Below the pieces are notes generated by a model, which made no database searches, had not been told where the DNA came from, and saw only the letters and a list, made by a program, of their open reading frames with translations. A stretch of DNA of 64,000 bases from Acidimicrobiales bacterium (GTDB taxonomy: Bacteria > Actinomycetota > Acidimicrobiia > Acidimicrobiales > Aldehydirespiratoraceae), in the NCBI GenBank assembly GCA_041394245.1, contig JAWKIR010000002.1:1240001-1304000 (forward strand), written 5' to 3'. Shown piece by piece: positions 53,788 through 63,076 of the stretch. Every line of letters begins with the position of its first letter. Positions within the stretch are counted from its first letter, which is position 1. Made by a program: the position numbers and the translations under genes.

Positions 53788-54933
53788 TCAGCTGTCGACG
53801 GAACCCAGGAACTTCAGGAGAAGTCCGCGGTTGACGCTGTCGTCCTCGGCCTCGACGGCTGCGAGGGCGGCGTCGCGTTCGGCATCGGTGGTCGCCCGGG
53901 CGGCGGCCGCGACGGCCTTGGCCGCCTTCGGGCTCAGGTTGGCGAGCTGACGGGCCATCTCGGCCGGGTCGAGCTCGTCGTCACCGTCGATACCGGCGCG
54001 TGCACCGGCGAAGATGTTCTCGCCGGCATCCGTGTCGTCGAATCCGCCCTCGTCGGCCTCGATGGCCTCGAACCCGGTCTCGTCGGCGACGAGGTCGTCG
54101 CCGTCGAACGAGGACAGGTCGTCGAGCGGATCCTCCGACGACGACAACGCGGCCAGGCTGGGCTCGACCTCGTGACGGGGGGCCTCGGGGTCGAAGTCGT
54201 CGTCCTCATCGGTGGCGAATGTCGGCGCGTCGTCGAGGGCGTCCAGCTCGTGGAGCAGCGCCTCGGGCTCGCCCGGTGTCGCGTCCTCGAAGACATGTGC
54301 ATCGGCGGTGGCGACGGCCGACTCGTAGGAATCGTCCTCGATGGGCGCAGGCTCGAAGCTGGAGGGAGCAGGCATGTCGGCGGGCTCGTCGATGAACTCG
54401 ACCAGGCCGAGCTCAAGCAATTCCTTGACCAGACGACAGGAGTCGATCTCGTTGAGCTTCAACGCCTCGGAGACCGCGCCCACCTGGCAGCCGGAACCGA
54501 TCGCCGCGATGCCGCTCCAGCGGTGCTGGTCGACCATGACGTCCGGGCCGCTGAGGGCGGGGCACAGACCGACCCACACGTCGAGCGACGGGATGACCTG
54601 TTCGATCGCCCGCCATTCGACGAGCATGTTCTCGGCTGCACCGAGGACGGGCTCCATGGCGAGCGGCTCGCCGGCGTTGGGTGACTGGGCATCGGCCTCG
54701 AAGGTGAACGAACCGGCCGAGAACCGCAGCAGGCCGAACACGACCTCTTCGTTCGTCGGTTCGTAGCTGACGGCCGAGGCGAGCTCTGTCGCCACGACGT
54801 CACCCTCGGCGACCCACACGCTGCCCGAACCACGGTCGCCCGTGATGCGGAGTCGGCCGGTCTTCGCGGTGGACGCGAGCAGCCGTAGTACGTCGGGTAG
54901 GGCAAAGGTGTCGAGTGTGCCCGAAAGCGCCAC
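53788..54933 (-). CDS. DUF4388 protein with long acidic tail
   Basis: 381 residues. The N-terminal DUF4388 (PATAN-like) domain reads MALSGTLDTFALPDVLRLLA, then TGRLRITGDRGSGSVWVAEG and VVFGLLRFSAGSFTFEA. A helical middle part (ALKLNEIDSCRLVKELLELG) resembles a winged helix. Residues from about 195 to 330 are very acidic and probably disordered, with a short helical C-terminus. The family is linked to signalling and surface motility in other bacteria; the prepilin peptidase gene next to it supports a pilus link, but this is an inference. GTG start with GGAGGT 4 bases upstream. Confidence 0.82.
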   Translation of the reverse strand: MALSGTLDTFALPDVLRLLASTAKTGRLRITGDRGSGSVWVAEGDVVATELASAVSYEPTNEEVVFGLLRFSAGSFTFEADAQSPNAGEPLAMEPVLGAAENMLVEWRAIEQVIPSLDVWVGLCPALSGPDVMVDQHRWSGIAAIGSGCQVGAVSEALKLNEIDSCRLVKELLELGLVEFIDEPADMPAPSSFEPAPIEDDSYESAVATADAHVFEDATPGEPEALLHELDALDDAPTFATDEDDDFDPEAPRHEVEPSLAALSSSEDPLDDLSSFDGDDLVADETGFEAIEADEGGFDDTDAGENIFAGARAGIDGDDELDPAEMARQLANLSPKAAKAVAAAARATTDAERDAALAAVEAEDDSVNRGLLLKFLGSVDS

Positions 54934-54994
54934 GGTGACCTCCGAAGTCGTGCGAACACCTGACCATCGGCACGGGGAACCGGGGAAGTGAGGA

Positions 54995-55819
54995 CTACGC
55001 GAATTTGTTCTCGACGACGGCCCGCATGGCCGCGATCGGCGCGTCGACCCCGGTCCACAACGTGAATGCGGCGGCCGCCTGACCCACGAGCATCGACAAA
55101 CCGTTGTGGGCGGTCATCCCGCGATCGCGGAGCGCGGCGAGCCACGGGGTCTCGATCGGCTCGTAGACGAGATCGACGGCCACCTGGTCGGGGCCGAGCA
55201 GCGACGGGTCGCACGGCATCGACAGATCGGCGCCCATCCCCATCGATGTGGCGTTGACCACCAGGTCGGCGGTCGGCACTTCGGCTTCCGAGCCGGTGCG
55301 CCCCACCGAGCCGGCGAGGGCGGCGGCCACCGCCCCGCGCTCGGCAGTCCGATTCACGACGGTCACGGTCCTCGCGCCGGCACCCGCGCACGCGTGGACC
55401 ACGGCCCGCGCCGCCCCGCCCGCGCCGATCACGACGACCGTGCGGTCACGCACGTCGAATCCCGCATCGACGCGGAGGCCGGACAGGAAGCCGGCGCCGT
55501 CGGTGTTCTCGGCCCGGATCCGACCGTCATCGAGGCGGACCAGACAGTTGGCCGCGCCGAGCGCCTCGACCGCGTCGGAACGGTCGTCGGCCGCCGCGGC
55601 GACCGCGTCCTTGTGGGGCATGGTGACCGACATGCCGCCCAGCCCGAGCACGCGCATCGCGTCGACGGCCGCGGCGCCGTCTCCGGCGATCACGGGCAGC
55701 GCGACATAGACCCAGTCGAGCCCGGCTGCGGCAAATGCGGCGTTGTGGATCGCCGGCGACAACGAATGACCGACCGGATCACCGATGACGGCAGCAACGG
55801 TTGTCTGGCCGCCGATCAT
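54995..55819 (-). CDS. aroE: Shikimate dehydrogenase
   Basis: NADPH-dependent fourth shikimate step, 274 residues. IGDPVGHSLSPAIHNAAFAA (shikimate site), GMSVTMPHKDAVAAA with catalytic Lys, NTDGAGFLSGL, VIGAGGAARAVVHACAG (NADPH) and NGLSMLVGQAAAAFTLWTG. The ATG at 55819 overlaps the mltG stop by 4 bases. mltG-aroE coupling is conserved across actinobacteria. Confidence 0.95.
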   Translation of the reverse strand: MIGGQTTVAAVIGDPVGHSLSPAIHNAAFAAAGLDWVYVALPVIAGDGAAAVDAMRVLGLGGMSVTMPHKDAVAAAADDRSDAVEALGAANCLVRLDDGRIRAENTDGAGFLSGLRVDAGFDVRDRTVVVIGAGGAARAVVHACAGAGARTVTVVNRTAERGAVAAALAGSVGRTGSEAEVPTADLVVNATSMGMGADLSMPCDPSLLGPDQVAVDLVYEPIETPWLAALRDRGMTAHNGLSMLVGQAAAAFTLWTGVDAPIAAMRAVVENKFA

Positions 55820-57333
55820 CCGCAGCCGAGGTTCTTCTCGACACAGATGGCGACATTGGCGTTGTGTTCCTCGATGGTGACGGCGAAGGAATGGCTGCCG
55901 TCCTCGTCGGTGAGCACGTAGAAGAACCAGTCGCCTTCCTCGGGATTGAGGGCGGCATCGAGGCTCGATTCGCCGGGCGCTGCGATGGGCGTGGGTGGTA
56001 GGCCGGCCAGACGACGGGTGTTCCAGCGGTTGTCGGTGTTGTCGAGATCCGCCTGGGTGATGTCCTGGCACGAAATGCCGGCACCGAAGCAGACGGCTGC
56101 GTCGACACCCAGCGGCTCGCCTGCGGCGAGCCGGTTCCAGATGACACGGCTGATCTTGGGTCGGTCCTCCGGGACCTTCGCCTCCTCCTCGATCAGCGAG
56201 GCGATGATGACGATGTCGTATTCGTCGTAGCCGAGCTCGATCGCCTCGGGGGGCAGTCCGCCCGACTCCTCGAGCAGCCGGTCGATTCGGGCATCCATCT
56301 CGGAGGTCATCCGGCTCACCATCAGGCGCTCGTCGGCGATGTCCTGCTCGGGGACGTCGTAGAAGGCAGGGAACAGCAGCCCCTCGTGGGGGAAGAAGGC
56401 GGCGTTCTCCTCGCGGAGGTACTTCGAGAACAGCTCCGGGTCCTGGAACGCGACCCGCAACTCCTCCTCGTCGAAGACGTCGTTCTCGTCGAGGAGCCGC
56501 TCGAAGGTCTGGGCGAACGTCAGACCTTCGGGGATCTTCACCGTGAAGATCTCGGGCACATACGGACCCTCGGCGAGGACGTCGACGACCTCCTGGTAGG
56601 TCATGTTCTCGAACATGGTGTAGTCGCCGGCCTGGAACTGGACCTCGGTGTCGCATCCGAGGAATCCGGTGATGGTGATCTCGCCGCCGTTGGGCACGTC
56701 GCAGCGCAACCAATAGCGAAACACGGTCGCGTTGTTGATGATCCCCGCATCGGCCAGCTTCGTCGCAACGTCGTTGACCGCGGCGCCCGATTCGATGGTG
56801 AACGCGATCTCCTCGCCGTGATCGCCACCGGCGTCGATCTGGTCATCGATCCACGCATAGACGCGATTGCGGGCGGTCACGACCACCACGAGGACGAGCA
56901 CGACCAGACCGATCACCCGGAGGAAGCCACCCCAACTGGTGCGGTAGCGCACCCAGTTGCGATCGTCGGCGTCGTAGCGCGGATCGACCAGCGGTTCCGC
57001 CCCCGGGTCGTCTTCGAAGACGTACTCGACGCCATTGGCGTCGTAGCCGGCCGACACCACCACACCAGGAGGCGCGGCGTAGTCGGGCAGGGCGACGATG
57101 GGCACTTCCTCGCCGTCGGGCCCGACCGCCATCGGGGGCGGTGTCCGCGGGACCGCCTGCGCGGGCCGGACCACACGGGTGGCCGGACGGCGGGGCTCGT
57201 CGGTCGGGATCAGCGGGAGGTCGGTCGCGCTGGGCGCGACCGGTGGAGCTTTCGCCGCCTCCGGGATCTCCTCCTCGGCCTGGCCGGTCAGGAACGCGGC
57301 GAGGCTGCGTTTCGGCTTGCGCGGCTCAGCCAC
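55816..57333 (-). CDS. mltG: Endolytic murein transglycosylase
   Basis: Terminates glycan strands at the membrane. 505 residues: a Pro-rich cytoplasmic tail of about 130 residues, one membrane segment (LRVIGLVVLVLVVVVTA), a LysM-like region and the YceG domain with KIPEGLTFAQTFERLL, the catalytic Glu in IIASLIEEEAKVPEDRPKIS, VIWNRLAAGEPLGVDA and LPPTPIAAPGESSLDAALNP. The GTG start overlaps the ruvX stop by 8 bases. Confidence 0.95.
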   Translation of the reverse strand: MAEPRKPKRSLAAFLTGQAEEEIPEAAKAPPVAPSATDLPLIPTDEPRRPATRVVRPAQAVPRTPPPMAVGPDGEEVPIVALPDYAAPPGVVVSAGYDANGVEYVFEDDPGAEPLVDPRYDADDRNWVRYRTSWGGFLRVIGLVVLVLVVVVTARNRVYAWIDDQIDAGGDHGEEIAFTIESGAAVNDVATKLADAGIINNATVFRYWLRCDVPNGGEITITGFLGCDTEVQFQAGDYTMFENMTYQEVVDVLAEGPYVPEIFTVKIPEGLTFAQTFERLLDENDVFDEEELRVAFQDPELFSKYLREENAAFFPHEGLLFPAFYDVPEQDIADERLMVSRMTSEMDARIDRLLEESGGLPPEAIELGYDEYDIVIIASLIEEEAKVPEDRPKISRVIWNRLAAGEPLGVDAAVCFGAGISCQDITQADLDNTDNRWNTRRLAGLPPTPIAAPGESSLDAALNPEEGDWFFYVLTDEDGSHSFAVTIEEHNANVAICVEKNLGCG

Positions 57334-57748
57334 GGGGCATGCCTCCGTCGAGCCAGGCCTGGAGCATCACTGCCGCGGCGACCTTGTCGACGACCCGGCG
57401 GCGGGCGTCTGCCTTCATCTGCTGTTCCATGAGGGATCGCTCCGCGGTGACGGTCGTCAGCCGTTCATCGTAGGGAACAACGGGCACGTCAAGGGTGTCG
57501 CCCAGCACCTTTGTTTCGGCGAGGTACTTCTGGGCCTGGGGTCCGATCGATCCGTCCATGTTGTAGGGCAGCCCGACCACGACGATCTCGGCCTCCCATT
57601 CCTCGACCAGCGCGGCGATCTCGCCGTGCTCGCGACGACGATCACCCGAGCGCTTCAGCACCTCGATCGGCATGGCCAGCGTGCCGTCGGAATCACTCAC
57701 CGCGACCCCGATCCGCTTGCTGCCCAGGTCGAGCCCCAGGGCTCGCAC
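57326..57748 (-). CDS. ruvX: RuvX/YqgF-family nuclease-like protein
   Basis: RNase H-fold protein of 140 residues implicated in 16S rRNA 5' maturation and proposed as a Holliday junction resolvase. ALGLDLGSKRIGVAVSDSDG holds the first catalytic Asp; VVVGLPYNMDGSIGPQAQK, YDERLTTVTAERSLM (acidic) and VVDKVAAAVMLQAWLD are typical. The GTG at 57748 follows the alaS stop by one base. The frame extends upstream into alaS without conservation. Confidence 0.93.
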   Translation of the reverse strand: MRALGLDLGSKRIGVAVSDSDGTLAMPIEVLKRSGDRRREHGEIAALVEEWEAEIVVVGLPYNMDGSIGPQAQKYLAETKVLGDTLDVPVVPYDERLTTVTAERSLMEQQMKADARRRVVDKVAAAVMLQAWLDGGMPRG

Positions 57749-57749
57749 G

Positions 57750-60314
57750 TCAGGCGATGCCGGCCGCGGCGCGGGCTTGGTCGAGTGCCTCGTCGAGCGC
57801 AGCGGCATCCTTGCCTCCGGCCACGGCGAGATCGTCGGCCGGCTTGCCGCCGCCGCCGACGGTCTTCTTGGCCTCTTCGATGAGGGCTCCGGCCTTGTGG
57901 GCGCTCTCCGGGGTGACCGCGGCGGCGAGCGCCACGCCCCCACCGCCGAGCTCGGCCCCGAGCACCACGGCATTCACGCCGCTCTGATCGCGGACCGAGA
58001 CGGCGAGATCGCGCAGACCGTTGCGGTCGACCCCGTCGACGCGGGCGACGACGACGCCGTCGATCGCCTGCGCGGCGAGCGCCGGAGCTTGCCCGACCGC
58101 CATCTGCTGCTTGAGCTTGGCGACTTCGGTACGCAGCGCCTTCGCCTCGGCCTGGAGCCGTTCGATCCCCTCGGCGAGCTCGTCGGGCTGCACGCTCAGG
58201 CTCCGAGCGGCCGCCGTCGCCGTGGCGTCGATGCTGCGCATCAGTTCGATCGTCGCCATGCCGGTGACGGCTTCGATGCGACGGATGTTGCTGCCGATCG
58301 ACCCTTCGGAGACGACACGGAGCGCGCCGATGTCGCCCAGCGCCCGCACGTGGGTGCCGCCGCACAGCTCGATCGAGTTCGGTCCGGCCTCGAGCACGCG
58401 AACCACATCGCCGTACTTGTCGCCGAAGAACGCGATCGCGCCGAGCAGTTGTGCCTCGTCCATGGTCGTCTCGAAGTGACGGCACGAGGGATTGCTGATC
58501 ACCTCGGCGTTGACGAGGTCCTCGACCTCGGCGATCTGCTCGGGGGTCACCGCCTCGTAGTGGCTGAAGTCGAATCGGAGGCGATCGGGACCGACCCAGG
58601 ATCCCTGCTGCTTCACGTGGTCGCCCACGACCTTGCGCAGCGCCCAGTGGAGCAGATGGGTCGCCGTGTGGTTGCGTCGGATTGCGGCGCGACGGTCGTT
58701 GTCGATGGTCGCAGTAGCCGACTGACCGGTCGAGATCTCGCCCTGCAGGTCGCCGATGTGGTGAACGACGAGGCCGGGGACGCCGTAGCGGGTGTCGGCG
58801 ATCGTCGCCTCGCCCGTCTCCGTGCGAATGGTGCCGGTGTCACCGATCTGCCCACCAGACTCGGCGTAGAACGGGGTGCGGTCGAGCACGATCACCCGGT
58901 CGTCGGCATGCAGGACGGTCGCCTCGGTCGCGACCTCGTCGCGGCCGGTGAAAACGGTCTCGCCGTTGGCCGCGACAAGGGCCGACAGATCGCCCGTGTC
59001 GCCGGCGGAGGCCACCTTGCGGGCATCCTTGGCCCGCTTCTGCTGGTCGGCCATCGCCGCACGGAAGCCCTCGACGTCGACCTCGACGCCCCGCTCGGCG
59101 GTGATCTCCTGGGTCACCTCGAGCGGGAACCCGTAGGTGTCGTGAAGGAGGAACGCGGTGTCGCCCGGGAGCGGTTCGCCGGCGCCCAGCGCGTCGATCT
59201 TGTCGTCGAGGATGGTCTGGCCGGTGCGCAGGGTCTCGCGGAACCTGACCTCTTCTCGATCGATCACGTCGCGCACGAAACGATGGTTCTCGACGAGGGC
59301 CGGGTAGTCGCTCCCCATGACCTCGACGACGGCATCGACCATGCCGCCCATCACCGGGGTCTCGACGCCGAGGAGGTACGCGTGGCGCACCGCCCGGCGC
59401 AGGATGCGGCGCAGCACGTAGCCGCGGGCCTCGTTGGACGGGAACACCCCGTCGCTCACCAGCATCGATGTGCTGCGGGCGTGATCGGCGAGGATGCGCA
59501 ACGACACGAGTTGTTCACCGTCGACGGTCGCCGGGTCGAGGCCCGTCAGGTCGGCCGCGGCCTGCTGGAGGGCGCGCAACTCGTCGGTGTCCCACACCGA
59601 GTCGACGCCCTGGAGGACCGAGACGGTCCGCTCGAGCCCCATGCCGGTGTCGATCGATGGCTTCGGCAAGGGGGTTTTCGACCCGTCCTCGGCCTGATCG
59701 AACTGCATGAAGACGAGATTCCAGATCTCGATGTAGCGGTCTTCGCCGCCGTGTTCGGGCCCGCCGTCGGCCCCGAACTCGGGGCCCTTGTCCCAGAAGA
59801 TCTCCGAGCAGGGACCGCACGGCCCGGTGTCGCCCATCTTCCAGTAGTTGTCCTCGTCGAGTCGCTGGATGCGCCCGGCCGGGACACCGACCTCGTGCTC
59901 CCAGATCGCCGCGGCCTCGTCGTCGGTGATGTGCACGGTGACCCAGATGCGTTCGGGGTCGAGGCCGAGGGTCTCGGTGACGAATTCCCAGGCCCACTTG
60001 CAGGCATCGGACTTGAAGTAGTCGCCGAAGCTGAAGTTGCCCATCATCTCGAAGAAGGTGAGGTGGCGCTTCGTTCGTCCGATCTCGTCGAGATCGTTGT
60101 GTTTGCCGCCCGCCCGGACGCACTTCTGGATACTGACGGCCCGCTCGTAGGGCGCAGGCTCCTCGCCGGTGAAGTAGGTCTTGAACGGAACCATGCCCGC
60201 GACGGTGAACAGCAGCGATGGGTCGTGGGGAATCAGGCTCGCGGACGGCTGGTAGGTGTGGCCGCGCTCGACGAAGAAGTCGGTGAACGCTCGGCGAACT
60301 TCGTTGGCCTTCAT
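57750..60314 (-). CDS. alaS: Alanyl-tRNA synthetase
   Basis: Class II synthetase of 854 residues. The catalytic core has LIPHDPSLLFTVAGMVPFKT, the motif 2 region TFFEMMGNFSFGDYFKSDA and SIDTGMGLERTVSVLQGVDS (motif 3). The editing domain has the metal motif NHTATHLLHWALR and ELCGGTHVRALGDIG, and a C-terminal coiled coil and C-Ala domain (GGGGKPADDLAVAGGKD) complete it. TAGGAT lies 9 bases before the ATG. Confidence 0.97.
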   Translation of the reverse strand: MKANEVRRAFTDFFVERGHTYQPSASLIPHDPSLLFTVAGMVPFKTYFTGEEPAPYERAVSIQKCVRAGGKHNDLDEIGRTKRHLTFFEMMGNFSFGDYFKSDACKWAWEFVTETLGLDPERIWVTVHITDDEAAAIWEHEVGVPAGRIQRLDEDNYWKMGDTGPCGPCSEIFWDKGPEFGADGGPEHGGEDRYIEIWNLVFMQFDQAEDGSKTPLPKPSIDTGMGLERTVSVLQGVDSVWDTDELRALQQAAADLTGLDPATVDGEQLVSLRILADHARSTSMLVSDGVFPSNEARGYVLRRILRRAVRHAYLLGVETPVMGGMVDAVVEVMGSDYPALVENHRFVRDVIDREEVRFRETLRTGQTILDDKIDALGAGEPLPGDTAFLLHDTYGFPLEVTQEITAERGVEVDVEGFRAAMADQQKRAKDARKVASAGDTGDLSALVAANGETVFTGRDEVATEATVLHADDRVIVLDRTPFYAESGGQIGDTGTIRTETGEATIADTRYGVPGLVVHHIGDLQGEISTGQSATATIDNDRRAAIRRNHTATHLLHWALRKVVGDHVKQQGSWVGPDRLRFDFSHYEAVTPEQIAEVEDLVNAEVISNPSCRHFETTMDEAQLLGAIAFFGDKYGDVVRVLEAGPNSIELCGGTHVRALGDIGALRVVSEGSIGSNIRRIEAVTGMATIELMRSIDATATAAARSLSVQPDELAEGIERLQAEAKALRTEVAKLKQQMAVGQAPALAAQAIDGVVVARVDGVDRNGLRDLAVSVRDQSGVNAVVLGAELGGGGVALAAAVTPESAHKAGALIEEAKKTVGGGGKPADDLAVAGGKDAAALDEALDQARAAAGIA

Positions 60315-60323
60315 GAGCGAACA

Positions 60324-60329
60324 ATCCTA
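60324..60329 (-). promoter_or_regulatory. -10 element before alaS
   Basis: TAGGAT on the minus strand, 9 bases before the alaS ATG, in the 64-base gap after the small gene at 60379. Confidence 0.4.
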
Positions 60330-60378
60330 ACGATCGCGGACGGAGACAGGCGATCCGGTTTCGCCCGTCGATCCGGAC

Positions 60379-60696
60379 TCAGGCCTTGCGGGGCCGGGTG
60401 GGTCGTCGATGGGGGCGCGCCACCGTGCCCGCCTCGCCGGGTACGCCGGGGGCGTACTCCCTGCGCAACTCGGCCTCCCGTTCCCGCATCGCCTCGGCTC
60501 CCTCGGCTGCCGCCTCGCGGAGATCGATCACAACGTCGCGCGCCCTGTCGGCAGCCTGGCGCCCGAGGACGGCCACGTCACGTCGGACCTGCTCGGGGGT
60601 GTAGTACTCGACAGCGCGGCGCACCCTGCGCTGGACGTAGACCGACGTGCCGAGACCGGCGGCGTAGCCCACGGTGGACCAGAAGACCCGTTTCAT
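60379..60696 (-). CDS. Small membrane-associated protein upstream of alaS (DUF6167-like)
   Basis: 105 residues. A weak N-terminal hydrophobic stretch (FWSTVGYAAGLGTSVYV) is followed by a long charged helix (about residues 30-80) and a basic tail. The size, the opening MKRVFWSTVGYAAGLGTSVY and the place between a DUF948 gene and alaS match the DUF6167-type protein of streptomycetes. Function unknown. The ATG overlaps the DUF948 stop by 4 bases. Confidence 0.75.
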   Translation of the reverse strand: MKRVFWSTVGYAAGLGTSVYVQRRVRRAVEYYTPEQVRRDVAVLGRQAADRARDVVIDLREAAAEGAEAMREREAELRREYAPGVPGEAGTVARPHRRPTRPRKA

Positions 60697-61088
60697 CTGA
60701 GGCGACTCCCCACGTCGATGGCGCGGCGGCGAGACCGAGTCCCCCGCATCCGCCAGGTCGCCCGCCCGGCGCCGGCCACGATCGACGCGGTCTTGATCAG
60801 CGGGGGCGCCACGGCCCGGTACGCCAGCCGGGACGCGACATCGGCCGTGGTCGTGATCCGCTCCGCCTTGTCGAGCACGGCATCGACCCGCTCGAGCTCA
60901 TCACCCGCCTTCGTGACGGTGTGCTGGAGATCGTGGACCATCGGCAGTGTCGCACCACGCAGGTCGTCGACCGTCGCCCGGAGTTCGCGCAGCGTGCGCA
61001 CCAGCGCCTGCACGGCGAGCACCATCACGACGACCACGGCGAGGCAGACGACCGAGACGATCACGGCAGCGAGGTCGGCAGCGGACAT
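60693..61088 (-). CDS. DUF948 membrane protein
   Basis: 131 residues. One N-terminal membrane segment (LAAVIVSVVCLAVVVVMVLA) is followed by a long amphipathic helix (LVRTLRELRATVDDLRG, then MVHDLQHTVTKAGDELERVD) and a basic C-terminus. This layout is that of DUF948 proteins, found between rarA/rpsD and alaS in actinobacteria. Function unknown. Confidence 0.8.
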   Translation of the reverse strand: MSAADLAAVIVSVVCLAVVVVMVLAVQALVRTLRELRATVDDLRGATLPMVHDLQHTVTKAGDELERVDAVLDKAERITTTADVASRLAYRAVAPPLIKTASIVAGAGRATWRMRGTRSRRRAIDVGSRLR

Positions 61089-61129
61089 CGCACCAGTGAA
61101 CCCGTCGCTCCCCGCCCGTGGGGGGATGG

Positions 61130-62422
61130 TCAGGTCGTTCGGCCGGGCCAGTGCTCGTCGAGTTCAGCCTCGTGGCCGTGCGACGTCGGCTCGTAGAACA
61201 CCGAACCGACGAGTTCGTCCGGGAGGTACTGCTGGGCAACCCAACCCTCGGGCGCCTTGTGGGGGAGGCGGTACCCGTTGCCGTGGCCGAGGCTCGCCGC
61301 TCCCTTGTAGTGCGCATCGCGCAGATGTGGAGGAACCTCGCCGGTCCCGGCCGAACGTGCCGCTTCACGCGCCGCGAATATCCCCTCGGTGACCCGGTTC
61401 GACTTGGGTGCGGTGGCGAGATGGATCACCGCCTGGGCCAGGTTCAGCTGTGCCTCGGGGAGGCCGACGAACTCGACGGCCTGCGCCGCCGCGTTCGCGA
61501 TCAGCAGCGACTGCGGGTCGGCCATGCCGATGTCCTCCGAGGCGAGGATCACCAGCCGCCGAGCGATGAAACGTGCGTCCTCGCCGGCCTCGAGCATGCG
61601 GGCGAGCCAGTAGAGCCCGGCATCGGCGTCGCTGCCCCGGATGCTCTTGATGAACGCCGAGATGACGTCGTAGTGGCCGTCGCGGCCGTAGCGAACCGCT
61701 TTCGCGTCGACCGCGCCTTCCGCGTCGGGGAGGGTCACGTGCAAGGGTCGGCCCCGCTCCGAGGCCAGAGCGACCGCGACCTCGGTCCCGGTGAGCGCGT
61801 GTCGCCCGTCGCCGCCGCTGCGCGCCGCCAGGTGGGCCACGGCGTCGTCATCTGCCGTCGCGCCCTCGATCTCGAGCCCCCGTCGGATGAGCTCGGCGAT
61901 GTCGTCCTCGCCGAGCGCCTGCAGCCGGAACAGCGTCGAACGCGACATCAGCGGAGGGTTCACCTCGAAGTGGGGGTTCTCCGTCGTCGCCCCGATGAGG
62001 ACGATCAGACCCTCCTCGACCGCGGGAAGCAGCGTGTCCTGCTGGGCCTTGTTGAACCGGTGGACCTCGTCGAGGAAGAGGATGGTCCCCTGGCCCCGCT
62101 CGCCGAGGCGCTGACGGGCCTTGGCGATGACCTCGCGGACGTCCTTCACCGACGCCGTCACGGCCGACAGTTCCTCGAAGACCTTCTCGGTCGTCGTCGC
62201 GACCAGACGAGCCAGGCTCGTCTTGCCCGTGCCCGGCGGACCCCAGAAGATGACCGACGACAACCGATCGTTGTCGATGAGGGCCCGCAGTGGTTTTCCC
62301 GGCGCGAGCAGATGGCGTTGCCCGACGACTTCGTCGAGGTTGCGGGGCCGAAGCCGGGCCGCGAGCGGCGACCGCCCCTCGAGGCGGGACTGTGCCGCCG
62401 CGCTGAAGAGATCGTCGCTCAC
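61130..62422 (-). CDS. rarA: Replication-associated recombination protein A
   Basis: AAA+ ATPase of 430 residues acting at stalled replication forks. It opens SDDLFSAAAQSRLEGRSPLA, and has Walker A VIFWGPPGTGKTSLARLVA, Walker B TILFLDEVHRFNKAQQDTLL, the sensor region LIGATTENPHFEVNPPLMSR and the C-terminal MgsA domain (IKSIRGSDADAGLYWLARML, then EDIGMADPQSLLIANAAAQA). The GTG at 62422 is preferred over the start at 62452 because TAGGGT lies 7 bases upstream. Confidence 0.94.
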   Translation of the reverse strand: MSDDLFSAAAQSRLEGRSPLAARLRPRNLDEVVGQRHLLAPGKPLRALIDNDRLSSVIFWGPPGTGKTSLARLVATTTEKVFEELSAVTASVKDVREVIAKARQRLGERGQGTILFLDEVHRFNKAQQDTLLPAVEEGLIVLIGATTENPHFEVNPPLMSRSTLFRLQALGEDDIAELIRRGLEIEGATADDDAVAHLAARSGGDGRHALTGTEVAVALASERGRPLHVTLPDAEGAVDAKAVRYGRDGHYDVISAFIKSIRGSDADAGLYWLARMLEAGEDARFIARRLVILASEDIGMADPQSLLIANAAAQAVEFVGLPEAQLNLAQAVIHLATAPKSNRVTEGIFAAREAARSAGTGEVPPHLRDAHYKGAASLGHGNGYRLPHKAPEGWVAQQYLPDELVGSVFYEPTSHGHEAELDEHWPGRTT

Positions 62423-62429
62423 CGCGACG

Positions 62430-62435
62430 ACCCTA
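62430..62435 (-). promoter_or_regulatory. -10 element for leaderless rarA
   Basis: TAGGGT on the minus strand, 7 bases before the GTG at 62422. Confidence 0.5.
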
Positions 62436-62475
62436 GAGCAGTGCTCAGGCATCCCCCGCAGTTGCCGATAGGGAA

Positions 62476-63075
62476 ATGGTGAGAGACATCATTCCTTTCA
62501 TTTTCTGGCCGTGGTTCGCCGTGTCGTGCTTCATCCTCCTGCGTCGCCGTGTGTCACACGGCAGCTGGCGGGCGATGGGGCCGAAGGAGACCTTCGAACC
62601 GATCGAGTTCCCGCCGCCGCCAGGTGACACGCTGCCGGAACCGTCGACACTCGTGCCACGACCGGAAGGAGTCGGCCCCGAGACCGACCAGGCGAATGGC
62701 CCGGCCGTCGCCGTCATGGCGCAGATCGATCCCGACCGGCCACGGGCCCGCTCGCTGGCCGACGCCGTCGACGGGATCGCCATGCCGTGCGACCTGGCCC
62801 CGCTCATGGGCTCCGGCCCGCTCAACCCCCGCGAGGTCGCGTTCTTCACGACGGGGTTCACGCCGACCACGGTCGGCGCCGCGCTGGCCGACGAGTTCGA
62901 GCGCCTGGGGTACGAGATCACCCCGCTCGACGATCGCTCGATCCGAGCCGCTCGTGGACCGGACTCCATCGAGGCCCGCCTCCTCAGCCACGAGCTCACC
63001 GCACCCGAAGTGATGCGCGAGCTGCACCCCAGCGCGCCGCTCGATGCCCTCGTCGTGGAGATGAAGCTGATCTGA
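62476..63075 (+). CDS. Membrane-anchored hypothetical protein
   Basis: 199 residues, no recognised family. It begins MVRDIIPFIFWPWFAVSCFI, a hydrophobic anchor (about residues 5-22), followed by a basic stretch, a Pro-rich linker (about 40-70) and a C-terminal soluble domain with FFTTGFTPTTVGAALADEFE then LGYEITPLDDRSIRAA. It is divergent from rarA and ends one base before the convergent aspS stop. The start has a GGGA-like site close upstream. Function unknown. Confidence 0.7.
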   Translation: MVRDIIPFIFWPWFAVSCFILLRRRVSHGSWRAMGPKETFEPIEFPPPPGDTLPEPSTLVPRPEGVGPETDQANGPAVAVMAQIDPDRPRARSLADAVDGIAMPCDLAPLMGSGPLNPREVAFFTTGFTPTTVGAALADEFERLGYEITPLDDRSIRAARGPDSIEARLLSHELTAPEVMRELHPSAPLDALVVEMKLI

Positions 63076-63076
63076 G

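Noticed and set aside
57672..61196. Plus-strand open frame of 1174 codons opposite alaS and its neighbours
   Set aside because: Antisense artefact of GC-rich coding DNA; it crosses several real genes and shows no domain.
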